Below, piece by piece: positions 16,360-27,486 of a stretch of 39,009 bases of DNA. Position 1 is the stretch's first letter. Every line of letters begins with the position of its first letter. Both the position numbers and the translations under genes were made by a program. Source of the stretch: CAG-791 sp045546175 (GTDB lineage: Bacteria > Bacillota > Clostridia > Lachnospirales > Lachnospiraceae); assembly GCA_045546175.1 (NCBI GenBank), contig JAZQCI010000114.1, forward strand, positions 1 through 39,009, in the 5' to 3' direction. Under the pieces are notes generated by a model, which was not told the DNA's origin, did no database searches, and saw only the letters and a list, made by a program, of their open reading frames with translations.

Positions 16360-17613
16360 ATGCTTGCATTTGATGTCAACAATTACGATATAAACAGTGA
16401 ACAGGACCTGGCTGTCGACGCGGCCGTCGTCCTCAAAAAAAGAGAAGGCCGCACGATCAAATCCGGCGGCCTGTGGGTCTACGACAATGAGATCGCGCAG
16501 ATGCGCGGCACCTTCGAAGACGGCGATATCGTCTCCGTCGAGGACTTCGACGGCTACTTTATGGGCTACGGGTACATCAACCGGAAGTCCAAAATTACCG
16601 TCCGTCTCCTCTCCCGCCGCCGCGAGAATCCGGTCACACCGGCTTTTCTGACGCAGAGAGTGAGAAGCGCCTGGGAATACCGCAAAAAAGTGATCGACAC
16701 TTCCAGCTGCCGCCTGCTCTTCGGAGAGGCTGACTTCCTGCCCGGTCTCACAGTCGACAAATATGAGGACATTCTGGTGGTCGAATCCCTGGCTCTGGGC
16801 ATTGACCGCCTCAAAGGCTATATTCTGGCAGCACTGGTGACGGTCCTGTCAGAGGACGGCATCAAAGTGCGCGGCATCTATGAGCGCAGTGACGCCAAGG
16901 TCCGCGAGCTCGAAGGCATGCCCCGCGAAAAGGGATTCCTGACGGCTCCCTTCGATACCAAAATACAGATCACCGAGAACGGCGTCCGCTATATGGTCGA
17001 CGTCGAAAACGGCCAGAAGACCGGCTTCTTCCTGGACCAGAAGGACAACCGGCGGGCGATCCACCGCCTGTGCGGCGGCGCCAAGGTTCTGGACTGCTTT
17101 ACGCACACGGGATCTTTTGCCCTCAATGCGGCCATCGCCGGCGCCTCTTCCGTTGTCGCGGTCGACGCCTCGGACCTGGCTGTAGAGCAGGCGCAGGAGA
17201 ACGCGCGGCTCAACGGCGTGGAGGACCGGGTCTCCTTCCTGTGCCGCGATGTCTTCGCTCTTTTGCCCGAGCTCATTGAAAAGGGAGAGCAGTATGACGT
17301 GGTCATCCTGGATCCGCCGGCCTTTACAAAGTCCCGCAACTCCATCAAGGCCGCCGCCCGCGGCTACAGGGAGATCAACCTGCGCGGCATGAGGCTGGTC
17401 AGAAACGGCGGCTTTCTGGTCACCTGCTCCTGCTCCCACTTCATGGATCCCGAGCTCTTTAAAAAGACCATCGGGGAGGCCGCGAGGGACGCGCACAGAA
17501 GGCTCCGCCAGATCGAATTCCGGACCCAGGCGCCCGACCACCCGATCCTTTGGTCGTCGGATGAGTCGTATTATTTAAAATTCTATATTTTCCAGGTTGT
17601 GGAAGAGATTTAA
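16360..17613 (+). CDS. rlmI: Class I SAM-dependent RNA methyltransferase, RlmI-like, 417 aa
   Basis: RlmI makes m5C in 23S rRNA. An N-terminal PUA-type RNA-binding domain (LKKREGRTIKSGGLWVYDNEI...) is followed by a central EEHEE-like linker and the Rossmann methyltransferase. Motif I is VLDCFTHTGSFALNAA, the acidic loop is VVAVDASDLAVEQAQEN, and the catalytic motif is DVVILDPPAFTKSR. GGFLVTCSCSHFM carries the catalytic cysteine pair. An unusual N-terminal extension of about 25 acidic residues precedes the PUA domain. The ATG at 16360 follows GGAAGGAA. The exact target base is inferred from family resemblance. Confidence 0.88.
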   Translation: MLAFDVNNYDINSEQDLAVDAAVVLKKREGRTIKSGGLWVYDNEIAQMRGTFEDGDIVSVEDFDGYFMGYGYINRKSKITVRLLSRRRENPVTPAFLTQRVRSAWEYRKKVIDTSSCRLLFGEADFLPGLTVDKYEDILVVESLALGIDRLKGYILAALVTVLSEDGIKVRGIYERSDAKVRELEGMPREKGFLTAPFDTKIQITENGVRYMVDVENGQKTGFFLDQKDNRRAIHRLCGGAKVLDCFTHTGSFALNAAIAGASSVVAVDASDLAVEQAQENARLNGVEDRVSFLCRDVFALLPELIEKGEQYDVVILDPPAFTKSRNSIKAAARGYREINLRGMRLVRNGGFLVTCSCSHFMDPELFKKTIGEAARDAHRRLRQIEFRTQAPDHPILWSSDESYYLKFYIFQVVEEI

Positions 17614-17676
17614 CCACTGTTTACGCGGGTTTTTATGCTCCGGAAAGCGTACATATAATACTTTTGCGACAAACGT

Positions 17677-17710
17677 ATGCCGAAAATGCAGAGCTCTGCA
17701 TTTTCGGCAT
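17677..17710. repeat. Perfect 34-bp palindrome between rlmI and hsdR
   Basis: The sequence from ATGCCGAAAATGCAGAG to its exact mirror complement has 17-bp arms and no spacer. It lies between two convergent genes, 10 nt beyond the hsdR stop, at the 3' edge of the restriction operon. As RNA it would form a strong hairpin on either strand, although T-runs are poor. It may be a bidirectional terminator or a remnant end of an inserted element. Confidence 0.75.
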
Positions 17711-17720
17711 GTCATCTCCA

Positions 17721-20700
17721 TCACTCTTCTGTAGGAACATCGCGTTTCTTCCCGTACACCGCGCTTGGCTCCGCAACCATTCTGAACGCCGGTGTTGTCG
17801 TATCATAGACAACTTTTTCAGGTTTTTGTTCTTCAGCTGTGAAAACAGCATTACCCAGGCCAAAGAACCGATCAAAGAAATCCTTAAGTTTTTCGATAAC
17901 TCTCTGCTTCTTTTCAGCTCTTTTACCGCCGCCGAAGCGAGAGACCGGCGGCATCAGCTTATCAATGTCAGTACCTGTGGTCCTGATCTCGCCATCCCGG
18001 AATGCGTTCTCCATATACTTTCTGGTCTCAGCTTCTTTCAGCTTCTCGCTCGTGATGATCTCCATGAGCTGTCGTTCACGTTCTTTGGCAACATAATCGT
18101 GCCACTCTGCCATAACATCATCTACTTCATTGATCCCGGAAATAAAAGTCTCGATCAGTGCCTTCTTGCTGCGCAGCTCCGGACTGGAATCAATAGCCTT
18201 CTGAATCGTGATCAGCACCTCTTTGTCAGTACAGTGTGTATCATGATACTTCTTGACCAGAAGAAGTATATAATCAATGTTGACCTCAATCTGTCGAATC
18301 AGTTCGACCTCGAAGACGAGATCATCCGTAATATCTTCTGCGTCCTTGCCTTCACGCCGCTTACGCCACTCGTCCCGCAGATCCTGGTATCGTCCCAGAT
18401 AATCCTGCAAGTCGCGCTCGGAGATCAGCTCATGACCTTTGAATTCATCGAAGGATGACAAAAGATTGCGCATCCGGAGAATCGCCCCAAATAAGGCAAT
18501 GAAATCCTTCTGATTCTGCTCTCCGATGATTTGCGGCTCAGACAGAGGGAACTTGGTGGTCAACTCTCCAATCATATCCACATAGCCCGGATGCTGCTTG
18601 CCTTCCATATCGACATATCCGTTATAATAGGCTTCGAACTTCTGAAGCAGAACTATGCCGCCTGCATTCTTATCGCCAAAGAGAGAGATTGCTGCATCTA
18701 CCCGCTTCTGGAGGTTTCGAAAGCAGACGATATTGCCGAAGGTCTTGATACTGTTCAGGATCCGGTTCGTCCGGCTGAAGGCCTGGATCAGCCCATGCAT
18801 TTTCAGATTCTTATCGACCCAGAGCGTATTCAGCGTTGTGGCGTCAAAGCCGGTCAGGAACATATTGACCACAATCAGCAGATCAAGCTCCTTGTTCTTC
18901 ATCCGCAAAGATACGTCCTTATAATAGTTCTGGAACCGGTCGCCGTCGGTCGAGTAGTTCGTGTGGAACATCTCGTTATAATCCCGGATGGCCTTATCCA
19001 GAAAATCCCGGCTTGTCTGGTCCAGGGCACGGGTGTCTTCACTATTTTCCTCATCCAGTAGATCCGTATCCGGCTCGGCTTCATTGGCTCCATAGCTGTA
19101 AATAGTGGCAATCCGCAGTTTTTTCGTCGGATCAGCTTCCATTTGCTTTTGGAATTCCTGATAGTACAGCCTCGCCATCGGAACAGAAGCCACACAGAGA
19201 ATAGAATTGAATCCACTGACACGCTGCTGCTGTTTGATTTCCTCAACCTTACCTTTCGCACCGGAAGCCACATCTGCTATGTTCATCAGCGAATTAAAGA
19301 CGTATGTCTTATCACCTCGATATGTTTTCTGATCAAAATGTTCCAGAATATATTTCGTCACCAACTCAATCCGTTTGGGCGCCATAAACGCTTTCTCCCG
19401 GTCGATATCCCAGACTTCCTTGTCATCGATATCCGGATCCGTGTCCATCGTTTTGATATAGTCCACTCGGAACGGCAGGACGTTTTTATCATTAATCGCG
19501 TCTACAATGGTATAGGTGTGAAGCTGGTCTCCGAATGTCTGCTCAGTCGTAAAGAACTGCGGATTTCGGACCGCACCGGTATTCGTTGCAAAGATCGGTG
19601 TCCCTGTGAATCCAAACAGATGGTACTTCTTGAAACTCTTGACTATGGCCGTATGCATGTCTCCGAACTGGCTGCGGTGGCATTCATCAAAGATGATGAC
19701 CACATGCTTCTGATAGACCTCGTGCCCCGGGTTTTTCTTGATGAAGGTCGAGAGTTTCTGAATTGTTGTGATAATGATATGGGCGTTCGGATCCTCCAAC
19801 TGGCGTTTCAGGATAACCGTGCTGGTATTGCTGTTGGCAGCCCCCTTCTCGAAACGGTCATATTCTTTCATGGTCTGGTAATCCAGATCTTTGCGATCTA
19901 CCACAAAGAGGACCTTGTCGATATAAGGAAGCTGTGAGGCCTGACGAGCGGTCTTGAAGGACGTCAAGGTCTTGCCGGAGCCGGTCGTGTGCCAAATATA
20001 CCCTCCGCCGGCCACGGTGCCGTATTTCTTGTAATTGTTGGCGATCTCGATCCGGTTCATGATCCGCTCGGTCGCCGTGATCTGATACGGCCGCATGACC
20101 ATCAACATGTTCTCCGATGTGAAGATGCAGTATTTTGTCAGGATATTCAAAATCGTATGCCTGGCAAAGAAAGTCCGGGTAAAATCGATAAGATCCGGGA
20201 TCACCCGGTTGCTGGCATCAGCCCAGAAGCAAGTGAACTCAAAACTGTTACTGGTCTTTTCCTTCTTCTGTTTGCCTGACTTCGCATCTTTGATGGCGTT
20301 AAAGCGGGTGCTGTTGGAGTAATACTTGGTATTGGTACCGTTGCTGATCACAAAGATCTGCACATATTCAAAGAGGCCGGATCCCGCCCAGAAGGAGTCC
20401 CTCTGATATCGGTTGATCTGATTGAAGGCCTCCCGGATCGCAACGCCTCGCCGTTTCAGCTCCACATGGATCATCGGGAACCCATTGACCAGGATCGTGA
20501 CATCATAGCGGTTGTTGTGTCTGGCACCTTCCTCCCGGCGGACAGCATACTGATTGATCACCTGCAGGAAGTTGTTGTGGATATTCTTCTTATCGATCAG
20601 CGTGATATTCTTTGTACTGCCATCGTCACGTTTTAAGACCTGTACATAATCCTCCTGGATTTTACGAGTCTTCTCTACGATATGATCATTTGGATTTGCC

Positions 20701-20963
20701 AGATTGTCCTTAAAAAACCGATTCCACTCACCCGGGGTGAATTGATAACTGTTCAATCTTTCAATCTGCTTCCTAAGATTGGTGATTAAATCAGCCTCTG
20801 TATGAATCGGCAGATACTGATAACCCTGCTCACAGAGGAGTCTTATAAATTCTTGTTCCAGCTCTGCCTCGCCCTGATAACTGTCGAGCCGGGTCTTCAC
20901 AGGTTCATATTCCGTGACAACGGTGTTTTCACTTGTCTGGGCGACGATGTTGAAATACGACAC
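17721..20963 (-). CDS. hsdR: Type I restriction enzyme, R (motor/endonuclease) subunit, 1080 aa
   Basis: HsdR cleaves unmethylated DNA after ATP-driven translocation, as part of the R2M2S complex. The N-terminal PD-(D/E)xK nuclease is visible as D154 and E168-L-K170 in NNRYDVTILVN...MIHVELKRRG. The superfamily 2 motor has Walker A TTGSGKT (328-332), DECH (426-429), GFTGTPIF and the downstream FLTGFDATTLNTLWVDK and QAFSRTNRI motifs. Full length and intact. It is the last gene of the operon, 17 bp after hsdS. Gene order hsdM-nuclease-hsdS-hsdR is on one strand. Confidence 0.97.
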   Translation of the reverse strand: MSYFNIVAQTSENTVVTEYEPVKTRLDSYQGEAELEQEFIRLLCEQGYQYLPIHTEADLITNLRKQIERLNSYQFTPGEWNRFFKDNLANPNDHIVEKTRKIQEDYVQVLKRDDGSTKNITLIDKKNIHNNFLQVINQYAVRREEGARHNNRYDVTILVNGFPMIHVELKRRGVAIREAFNQINRYQRDSFWAGSGLFEYVQIFVISNGTNTKYYSNSTRFNAIKDAKSGKQKKEKTSNSFEFTCFWADASNRVIPDLIDFTRTFFARHTILNILTKYCIFTSENMLMVMRPYQITATERIMNRIEIANNYKKYGTVAGGGYIWHTTGSGKTLTSFKTARQASQLPYIDKVLFVVDRKDLDYQTMKEYDRFEKGAANSNTSTVILKRQLEDPNAHIIITTIQKLSTFIKKNPGHEVYQKHVVIIFDECHRSQFGDMHTAIVKSFKKYHLFGFTGTPIFATNTGAVRNPQFFTTEQTFGDQLHTYTIVDAINDKNVLPFRVDYIKTMDTDPDIDDKEVWDIDREKAFMAPKRIELVTKYILEHFDQKTYRGDKTYVFNSLMNIADVASGAKGKVEEIKQQQRVSGFNSILCVASVPMARLYYQEFQKQMEADPTKKLRIATIYSYGANEAEPDTDLLDEENSEDTRALDQTSRDFLDKAIRDYNEMFHTNYSTDGDRFQNYYKDVSLRMKNKELDLLIVVNMFLTGFDATTLNTLWVDKNLKMHGLIQAFSRTNRILNSIKTFGNIVCFRNLQKRVDAAISLFGDKNAGGIVLLQKFEAYYNGYVDMEGKQHPGYVDMIGELTTKFPLSEPQIIGEQNQKDFIALFGAILRMRNLLSSFDEFKGHELISERDLQDYLGRYQDLRDEWRKRREGKDAEDITDDLVFEVELIRQIEVNIDYILLLVKKYHDTHCTDKEVLITIQKAIDSSPELRSKKALIETFISGINEVDDVMAEWHDYVAKERERQLMEIITSEKLKEAETRKYMENAFRDGEIRTTGTDIDKLMPPVSRFGGGKRAEKKQRVIEKLKDFFDRFFGLGNAVFTAEEQKPEKVVYDTTTPAFRMVAEPSAVYGKKRDVPTEE

Positions 20964-20980
20964 TTAAAACACCTTCTTTC

Positions 20981-22944
<1,964 letters not shown>

Positions 22945-22948
<4 letters not shown>

Positions 22949-24096
22949 TCCTCCTGCCCTCCTTCCGGATCGGCGAGTTCCGCCTCGATTTCCTCGATTG
23001 TCGGCATGCTGCCCTTGAAATCTTCCGGGATCAGTCTAGTCAGCTCATACCTGGATATCCCAAGCGGCTGACTGCTGGATTCAAGAGCGTATTGTGCCTC
23101 CACGGTGTCGAGATTTTTGCAGACCAGTAGACCAAGGGTAGGATTGTCATGCTCCGTTTTCAGCTGATGGTTTACGGCGACCACATAGGTCCCAAGCTGC
23201 CCGGCGTATGACGAATCAAATTTGCCCGCTTTTACCTCCACAACGATATAACAATGCCGCTGCGTGTTGTAAAAGAGCATATCCAGATATTTTTCTGTGT
23301 TACCTATTTCAATGCGAACTTCCCGGCCCATATAGGCAAAGCCTGTCCCAAGCTCCATTAGGAAATTCTGCACCCGGTCCATCAGAGCATCCTTCAGTTC
23401 CTTCTCATCGTATTCTTTCCGCAGCGTCAGAAAGTCAAAGCTGTAGGGATCCTTTGTGATCTCCTGCGCCAGATCACTCTGCTCCGCCGGAAGTGTCCGT
23501 GCGAAGTTTGTCAAGGCCTTGCCCTGGCGTTCATACAGATCCGTATCCAGAAAGTTCAAAAGAACGGCTCTGGACCAGTTATTTTCCATTGTTTTGCGTA
23601 CATAGAATAACGCTTTCTCCCTGTCTCCTCTAGCCTTGTTCATGATCTGAATCATATGTCCCCAAGGGATCCGGAACACCTCATCTGCTGCAGGACTTTG
23701 CGAAACATCCTGTTGCGCGATTCCAACATCCGACAACTGCGAAACAAGTTGTTTCGTAAATACGCTATTATCCAATTGCGCGCCTATCTTGGGTTCAATT
23801 CCAGCCTCCGGAAACAGGCGGTAGAATTGATGCATATACAAAAGATTTCTGGGTGAGAAGGATTTCACGTCCGGTAGTTCGGTCCGCAGATCTTCGCTGA
23901 TTGTCTTATAAAAATGACTGCCCCAGGCATAGGCTTCCTTCTGAGCCTCCATATCACGTCCAAGCGACCAGTAAAACCGAAGCATCTCATCGTTAACTTT
24001 CACAGCCGCCTTAATCTGGCTTCTGCGGAACCGGCTGCTGACTTCTCGGATCCAGTCGCGGTAAGTCTCATTGGTTTTGATCAGTTTACTGCCCAT
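22945..24096 (-). CDS. DUF1016 / PDDEXK nuclease domain protein (YhcG family), 383 aa
   Basis: The N-terminal DUF1016 helical domain (TYRDWIREVSSRFRRSQIKAAVKVNDEMLRFYWSLGRDM) leads to a C-terminal PDDEXK nuclease fold. There LDMLFYNTQRHCYIVVEVKAGKF provides the D and ExK residues. These proteins often travel with type I restriction operons; their exact role is unsettled. The frame is open upstream, but the start at 24096 (MGSKLIKTNETY) has GAGGGAGA upstream and gives a tight 11-bp overlap with hsdM. Its stop overlaps the hsdS start by 4 bp. This places it firmly inside the operon with coupled translation. Confidence 0.9.
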
Positions 24097-25666
24097 CCGT
24101 ATTATCTCCCTCGATCTCGGCGATGATCTTATCAATCTCTTCCCGGAGCACCTGCTCCCGGGCCACAATCTCCTGGATTTCTGCGTTCAGCTTGACTATG
24201 TCAACTTTCTCCCGGGTATCCTCGGCCTCCACATAGGTCGAGACAGAGAGATTATAATCATTTTCCGCGATCTCATCATAGGATGCCAGATGAGCGAAGT
24301 ACTTCACCTCTTCGCGGCCGGCAAAGGTGTCCACGATCTTTTCTATATTTTCCTGCGTCAGCTTATTATTGTTTGTGACCTTAATGCACTCATTCGTGGC
24401 ATCGATGAATAAAACCCGGCTGTCCGGCTTGCTCTTTTTCAACACCATGATGCAAGTCGCGATACTGGTTCCGAAGAACAGGTTGCTCGGAAGCTGTATC
24501 ACGCAGTCCACAAAGTTGTTGTCGACCAGGTACTTGCGGATCTTTTTCTCCGCTCCTCCGCGGTACATTATGCCGGGAAAGCAGACAATGGCTGCCGTTC
24601 CGTTCGGAGCGAGCCAGCTTAGTGAATGCATGATAAAAGCCAGATCGGCCTTGCTCTTGGGTGCAAGCACCCCTGCAGGAGCAAACCGTGGATCGTTGAT
24701 CAGAAGAGGATTTTCATCTCCGGCCCATTTGATGCTATAGGGCGGATTTGAGACGATCAGTTCAAACGGCTCGTCGTCCCAGTGCTGCGGTGCCGTAAGG
24801 GTGTCTTCACAAGCAATGTCAAACTTATCAAATTCGATATCATGCAGGAACATATTGATCCTGCAGAGGTTGTACGTTGTGATATTGATCTCCTGACCGA
24901 AAAACCCGTTGCGTATGGCATCCCGGCCCAGGATCTTTTCCGCCTTCAGAAGAAGAGAACCGGACCCGCAAGCCGGATCGTATACTTTGTTGATCTCTTT
25001 CTTTCCGACGGTTCCAAGTCTTGTCAGCAGCTCAGAGACGTCCGCCGGTGTGAAGAACTCGCCGCCGGACTTCCCAGCATTGGAAGCGTACATGGTCATC
25101 AGATATTCGTAGGCATCCCCGAACGCATCGATGTCATGATGCTTCACATCTCCCAGATTCATATCAGCAACGCCGTTCAGGAGCTTGACCAGCTTTTCAT
25201 TGCGCTTGGCAACAGTTGCTCCCAGTTTATTGCTGTTTACATCGAAATCGTCAAACAGCCCTGCAAACTGCCCTTCCGAAGAACTCCCCTTCGCGGACTC
25301 CTCGATATGCCGGAATACCCTCTCCAGAGCTTCATTCAGGTTTTCGTCTTCCGGCGCCTTGACACGGACATTGCAGAAGAGTTCACTCGGTAATATAAAG
25401 AAGCCCTTTTCTTCCACCAGCCCTTCTCTGGCCTCCTCGGCCTCCTCATCCGGCATCTGCGCAAAGTCAAAGTCCTCGTTGCCGGCTTCTGCTTCGCCAT
25501 TGTTGATATAGTTGGTCAGATTCTCCGAAATATAACGGTAGAACATGGTGCCGAGCACGTAATTTTTAAAATCCCATCCGTCTACGGCTCCGCGAAGCTC
25601 ATCCGCGATCGCCCATATGGCGCGATGAAGTTCGTCTCGTTCCTGTTCTTTCTTGGTGTCAATCAT
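24086..25666 (-). CDS. hsdM: Type I restriction enzyme, M (N6-adenine methyltransferase) subunit, 526 aa
   Basis: HsdM methylates adenine in the site chosen by HsdS. An N-terminal helical domain (residues about 8-170) precedes the methyltransferase. SGGEFFTPADVSELL and DPACGSGSLLL (230-240, SAM-binding motif I) are present, with catalytic motif IV NPPY at 307-310. A C-terminal coiled tail follows (EIQEIVAREQVLREEIDKIIAEIE). Length and motifs are intact. AAAGGAGCACTCATC precedes the ATG. It is the first gene of the restriction operon. Only 53 bp separate it from the metallo-hydrolase upstream, so the promoter is not clear. Confidence 0.97.
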   Translation of the reverse strand: MIDTKKEQERDELHRAIWAIADELRGAVDGWDFKNYVLGTMFYRYISENLTNYINNGEAEAGNEDFDFAQMPDEEAEEAREGLVEEKGFFILPSELFCNVRVKAPEDENLNEALERVFRHIEESAKGSSSEGQFAGLFDDFDVNSNKLGATVAKRNEKLVKLLNGVADMNLGDVKHHDIDAFGDAYEYLMTMYASNAGKSGGEFFTPADVSELLTRLGTVGKKEINKVYDPACGSGSLLLKAEKILGRDAIRNGFFGQEINITTYNLCRINMFLHDIEFDKFDIACEDTLTAPQHWDDEPFELIVSNPPYSIKWAGDENPLLINDPRFAPAGVLAPKSKADLAFIMHSLSWLAPNGTAAIVCFPGIMYRGGAEKKIRKYLVDNNFVDCVIQLPSNLFFGTSIATCIMVLKKSKPDSRVLFIDATNECIKVTNNNKLTQENIEKIVDTFAGREEVKYFAHLASYDEIAENDYNLSVSTYVEAEDTREKVDIVKLNAEIQEIVAREQVLREEIDKIIAEIEGDNTDGQ

Positions 25667-25719
25667 GATGAGTGCTCCTTTTGTTCATTCTCCACAGTTA
25701 TGAATGATATCATCGTTTT

Positions 25720-26835
25720 TCACCGGTACACAGCCGGCAATAATCCGCTCTTTTCGGCAGCTGCTTCTGCAGCCGTTCGCATCTTCTCAGTCTCTTTCGG
25801 CTCCTGCTGATCATTGAACTGCTGAAAGCTCATGCACAGTCCGATCCCCCCGGGCACCTTGTTAATCATTATCTTCGGAACAACATTCCTGTCAGCGCGA
25901 ACCGTGATCACACCGTCCCTGGCCGTATAAGTGATATTTCCGTTGTAGCGGGAACTGTGTACATTGGCAAAGTCCATCATGTCCCCAGCCGGTCCCGATG
26001 CCCAGTCGCGGGCGAAATGGTCCGGCGAATCCTCCGTGCTGTTAAAGAAAGCGAAGGACGGATTGACCGCCTCAAGAAATTTATAGGTGTTGCTGGTGGG
26101 ACCGCCGTGGTGGCTCATCTTGTACAGGTCGGCGGATACGTCAATTCCTTTCTCGAGAATCTCGTTCTCCATGATTTCTTCTATATCGCCGCAGGTCAGA
26201 TACCGGATCCCGCCTCCCGTGATGCGCGCCACCAGGGAATTGTTATTTATATAGGCGGGATTATGGTCCTCATTTTCATAAGTGGTGCCGTACAGGATCT
26301 CCACCAGGGCGTCTCCGACCTGAAAGCTGTCCCCCGGATGAAGGACCGTCAGCGGGATCTTCTTCTCAGCGGCAAGCTCCCTGATCCCTCTGTCTATGCT
26401 CATGAACCAGCCGATCTCGGCTCCATAGTCCTCGTCGGTAGGCCACAGATATCCGTCATCCGGCAGATAGACGGCGGTAACTGTAAAGCGGTCGTCCCTC
26501 ATGATGGGCCGGATGTTGCAGAAGTGATCCGCATGATAGTGGGAAAGATAGATGGAAAACTTCGTATATCCGTTGTCGATCAGAAACTCTTTGAGCTCAT
26601 CCTCGCATTCCGGCATAAAGGTATCCATCAGCATACACTCCCCGCCGCTCTCGATCATCGTGCCGTCGCCCCAGCCGTCGTCACCGAAGTCGATCGCCGT
26701 GACCTTGAGCGCTGATGAAGGGTCGGGCTCTGCGGTCTGGGCTGCCCCCTCTCCCTTTTCAGAAGCCCTGACCGGGAGTACAACGGTTACCGCCAGTATG
26801 AGTAATAATGACATTAACAAGTCTCGATTTCTCAT
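25720..26835 (-). CDS. Exported metallo-beta-lactamase-fold hydrolase (ComEC C-domain type), 371 aa
   Basis: An N-terminal signal peptide (MRNRDLLMSLLLILAVTVVLPVRA) suggests export. The mature part has the metal-binding SHYHADH motif (98-104), a further MSHHGGPTSN histidine pair and YLTCGDIEE. This layout matches the soluble metallo-beta-lactamase domain found at the C-terminus of ComEC and in stand-alone exported relatives. The substrate may be nucleic acid or a phosphodiester; it cannot be told from sequence. It is on the same strand as, and 53 bp upstream of, hsdM, but functional connection is doubtful. Confidence 0.85.
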   Translation of the reverse strand: MRNRDLLMSLLLILAVTVVLPVRASEKGEGAAQTAEPDPSSALKVTAIDFGDDGWGDGTMIESGGECMLMDTFMPECEDELKEFLIDNGYTKFSIYLSHYHADHFCNIRPIMRDDRFTVTAVYLPDDGYLWPTDEDYGAEIGWFMSIDRGIRELAAEKKIPLTVLHPGDSFQVGDALVEILYGTTYENEDHNPAYINNNSLVARITGGGIRYLTCGDIEEIMENEILEKGIDVSADLYKMSHHGGPTSNTYKFLEAVNPSFAFFNSTEDSPDHFARDWASGPAGDMMDFANVHSSRYNGNITYTARDGVITVRADRNVVPKIMINKVPGGIGLCMSFQQFNDQQEPKETEKMRTAAEAAAEKSGLLPAVYR

Positions 26836-27436
26836 GGCCTGTCTCCTAAGTTCTTTATTCTTAACTCAATTTACCATATGTTCCGCGCTTTCTTCTACTT
26901 GTTGTTCTGAAAGAGACTGTTCAAATTAGCAGAAAAATATACCTAATGCAACAAGCCTTGTTTTGTGCCAAGGTGGAATTCTTTGGCCGGAGTGGTGCCC
27001 CGGCGAGTTGGATTATAGGTTGGTAATTTGATCAATCTGCCTCCATGGGAAAAAGAGCAGAAGCTAAAAATCTGTAAATAGCAGGCTCGTTCTCCGAATC
27101 GTTGGATCACAAGGCTCATTTTAAAGGCCGCTGCCTCCATAAAGGACCATTGACAACTGCCTGCTATGGGGGCCATCGAGGAAAAGTTCTTGCTATTAAT
27201 CCAACCCAGAGGTATTTTCTCTTGATTTCTTTATTATATACCGGTAATCAGAAAAAGCGATGGAGGCCAGGGAATGCAAAAGTGTTCAAATAATCCAACG
27301 CAGTCAATTACCTGGCGCTGTGTGTGATCCCAGCCCAACGGGATGGGAAAAATCAGCAATTCGTCAGATTTCCCCCGCAAAGAAAGCAAGCTTTTTCCCG
27401 TCAATCAGCAAAATAATTCCTTAAGACACCGCAATT
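26836..27436. other. Long intergenic stretch without a recognisable gene
   Basis: About 600 bp between divergent genes. No frame encodes a protein I recognise; a 77-codon minus-strand frame (26943-27176) lacks family features and a good ribosome binding site. GTTCAAAT occurs near both ends (about 26923 and 27284). Near 27340-27405 there are inverted-repeat fragments (GGGAAAAA / TTTTTCCC). It could be a decayed insertion or a regulatory region. Confidence 0.5.
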
Positions 27437-27445
27437 TGGTACAAT
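27437..27445 (+). promoter_or_regulatory. Extended -10 promoter of the 948-aa flavoprotein gene
   Basis: TGG directly precedes TACAAT (27440-27445), 41 nt before the start codon. AAGGAGGT (27473-27480) is a strong ribosome binding site. The -35 region is poor. Confidence 0.55.
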
Positions 27446-27486
27446 AAATACATGTACAACTTCAGTCATAACAAGGAGGTTCCGCA

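Noticed and set aside
26943..27176. 77-codon minus-strand frame as a transposase remnant
   Set aside because: No recognisable transposase motif and no terminal inverted repeats that I could support.
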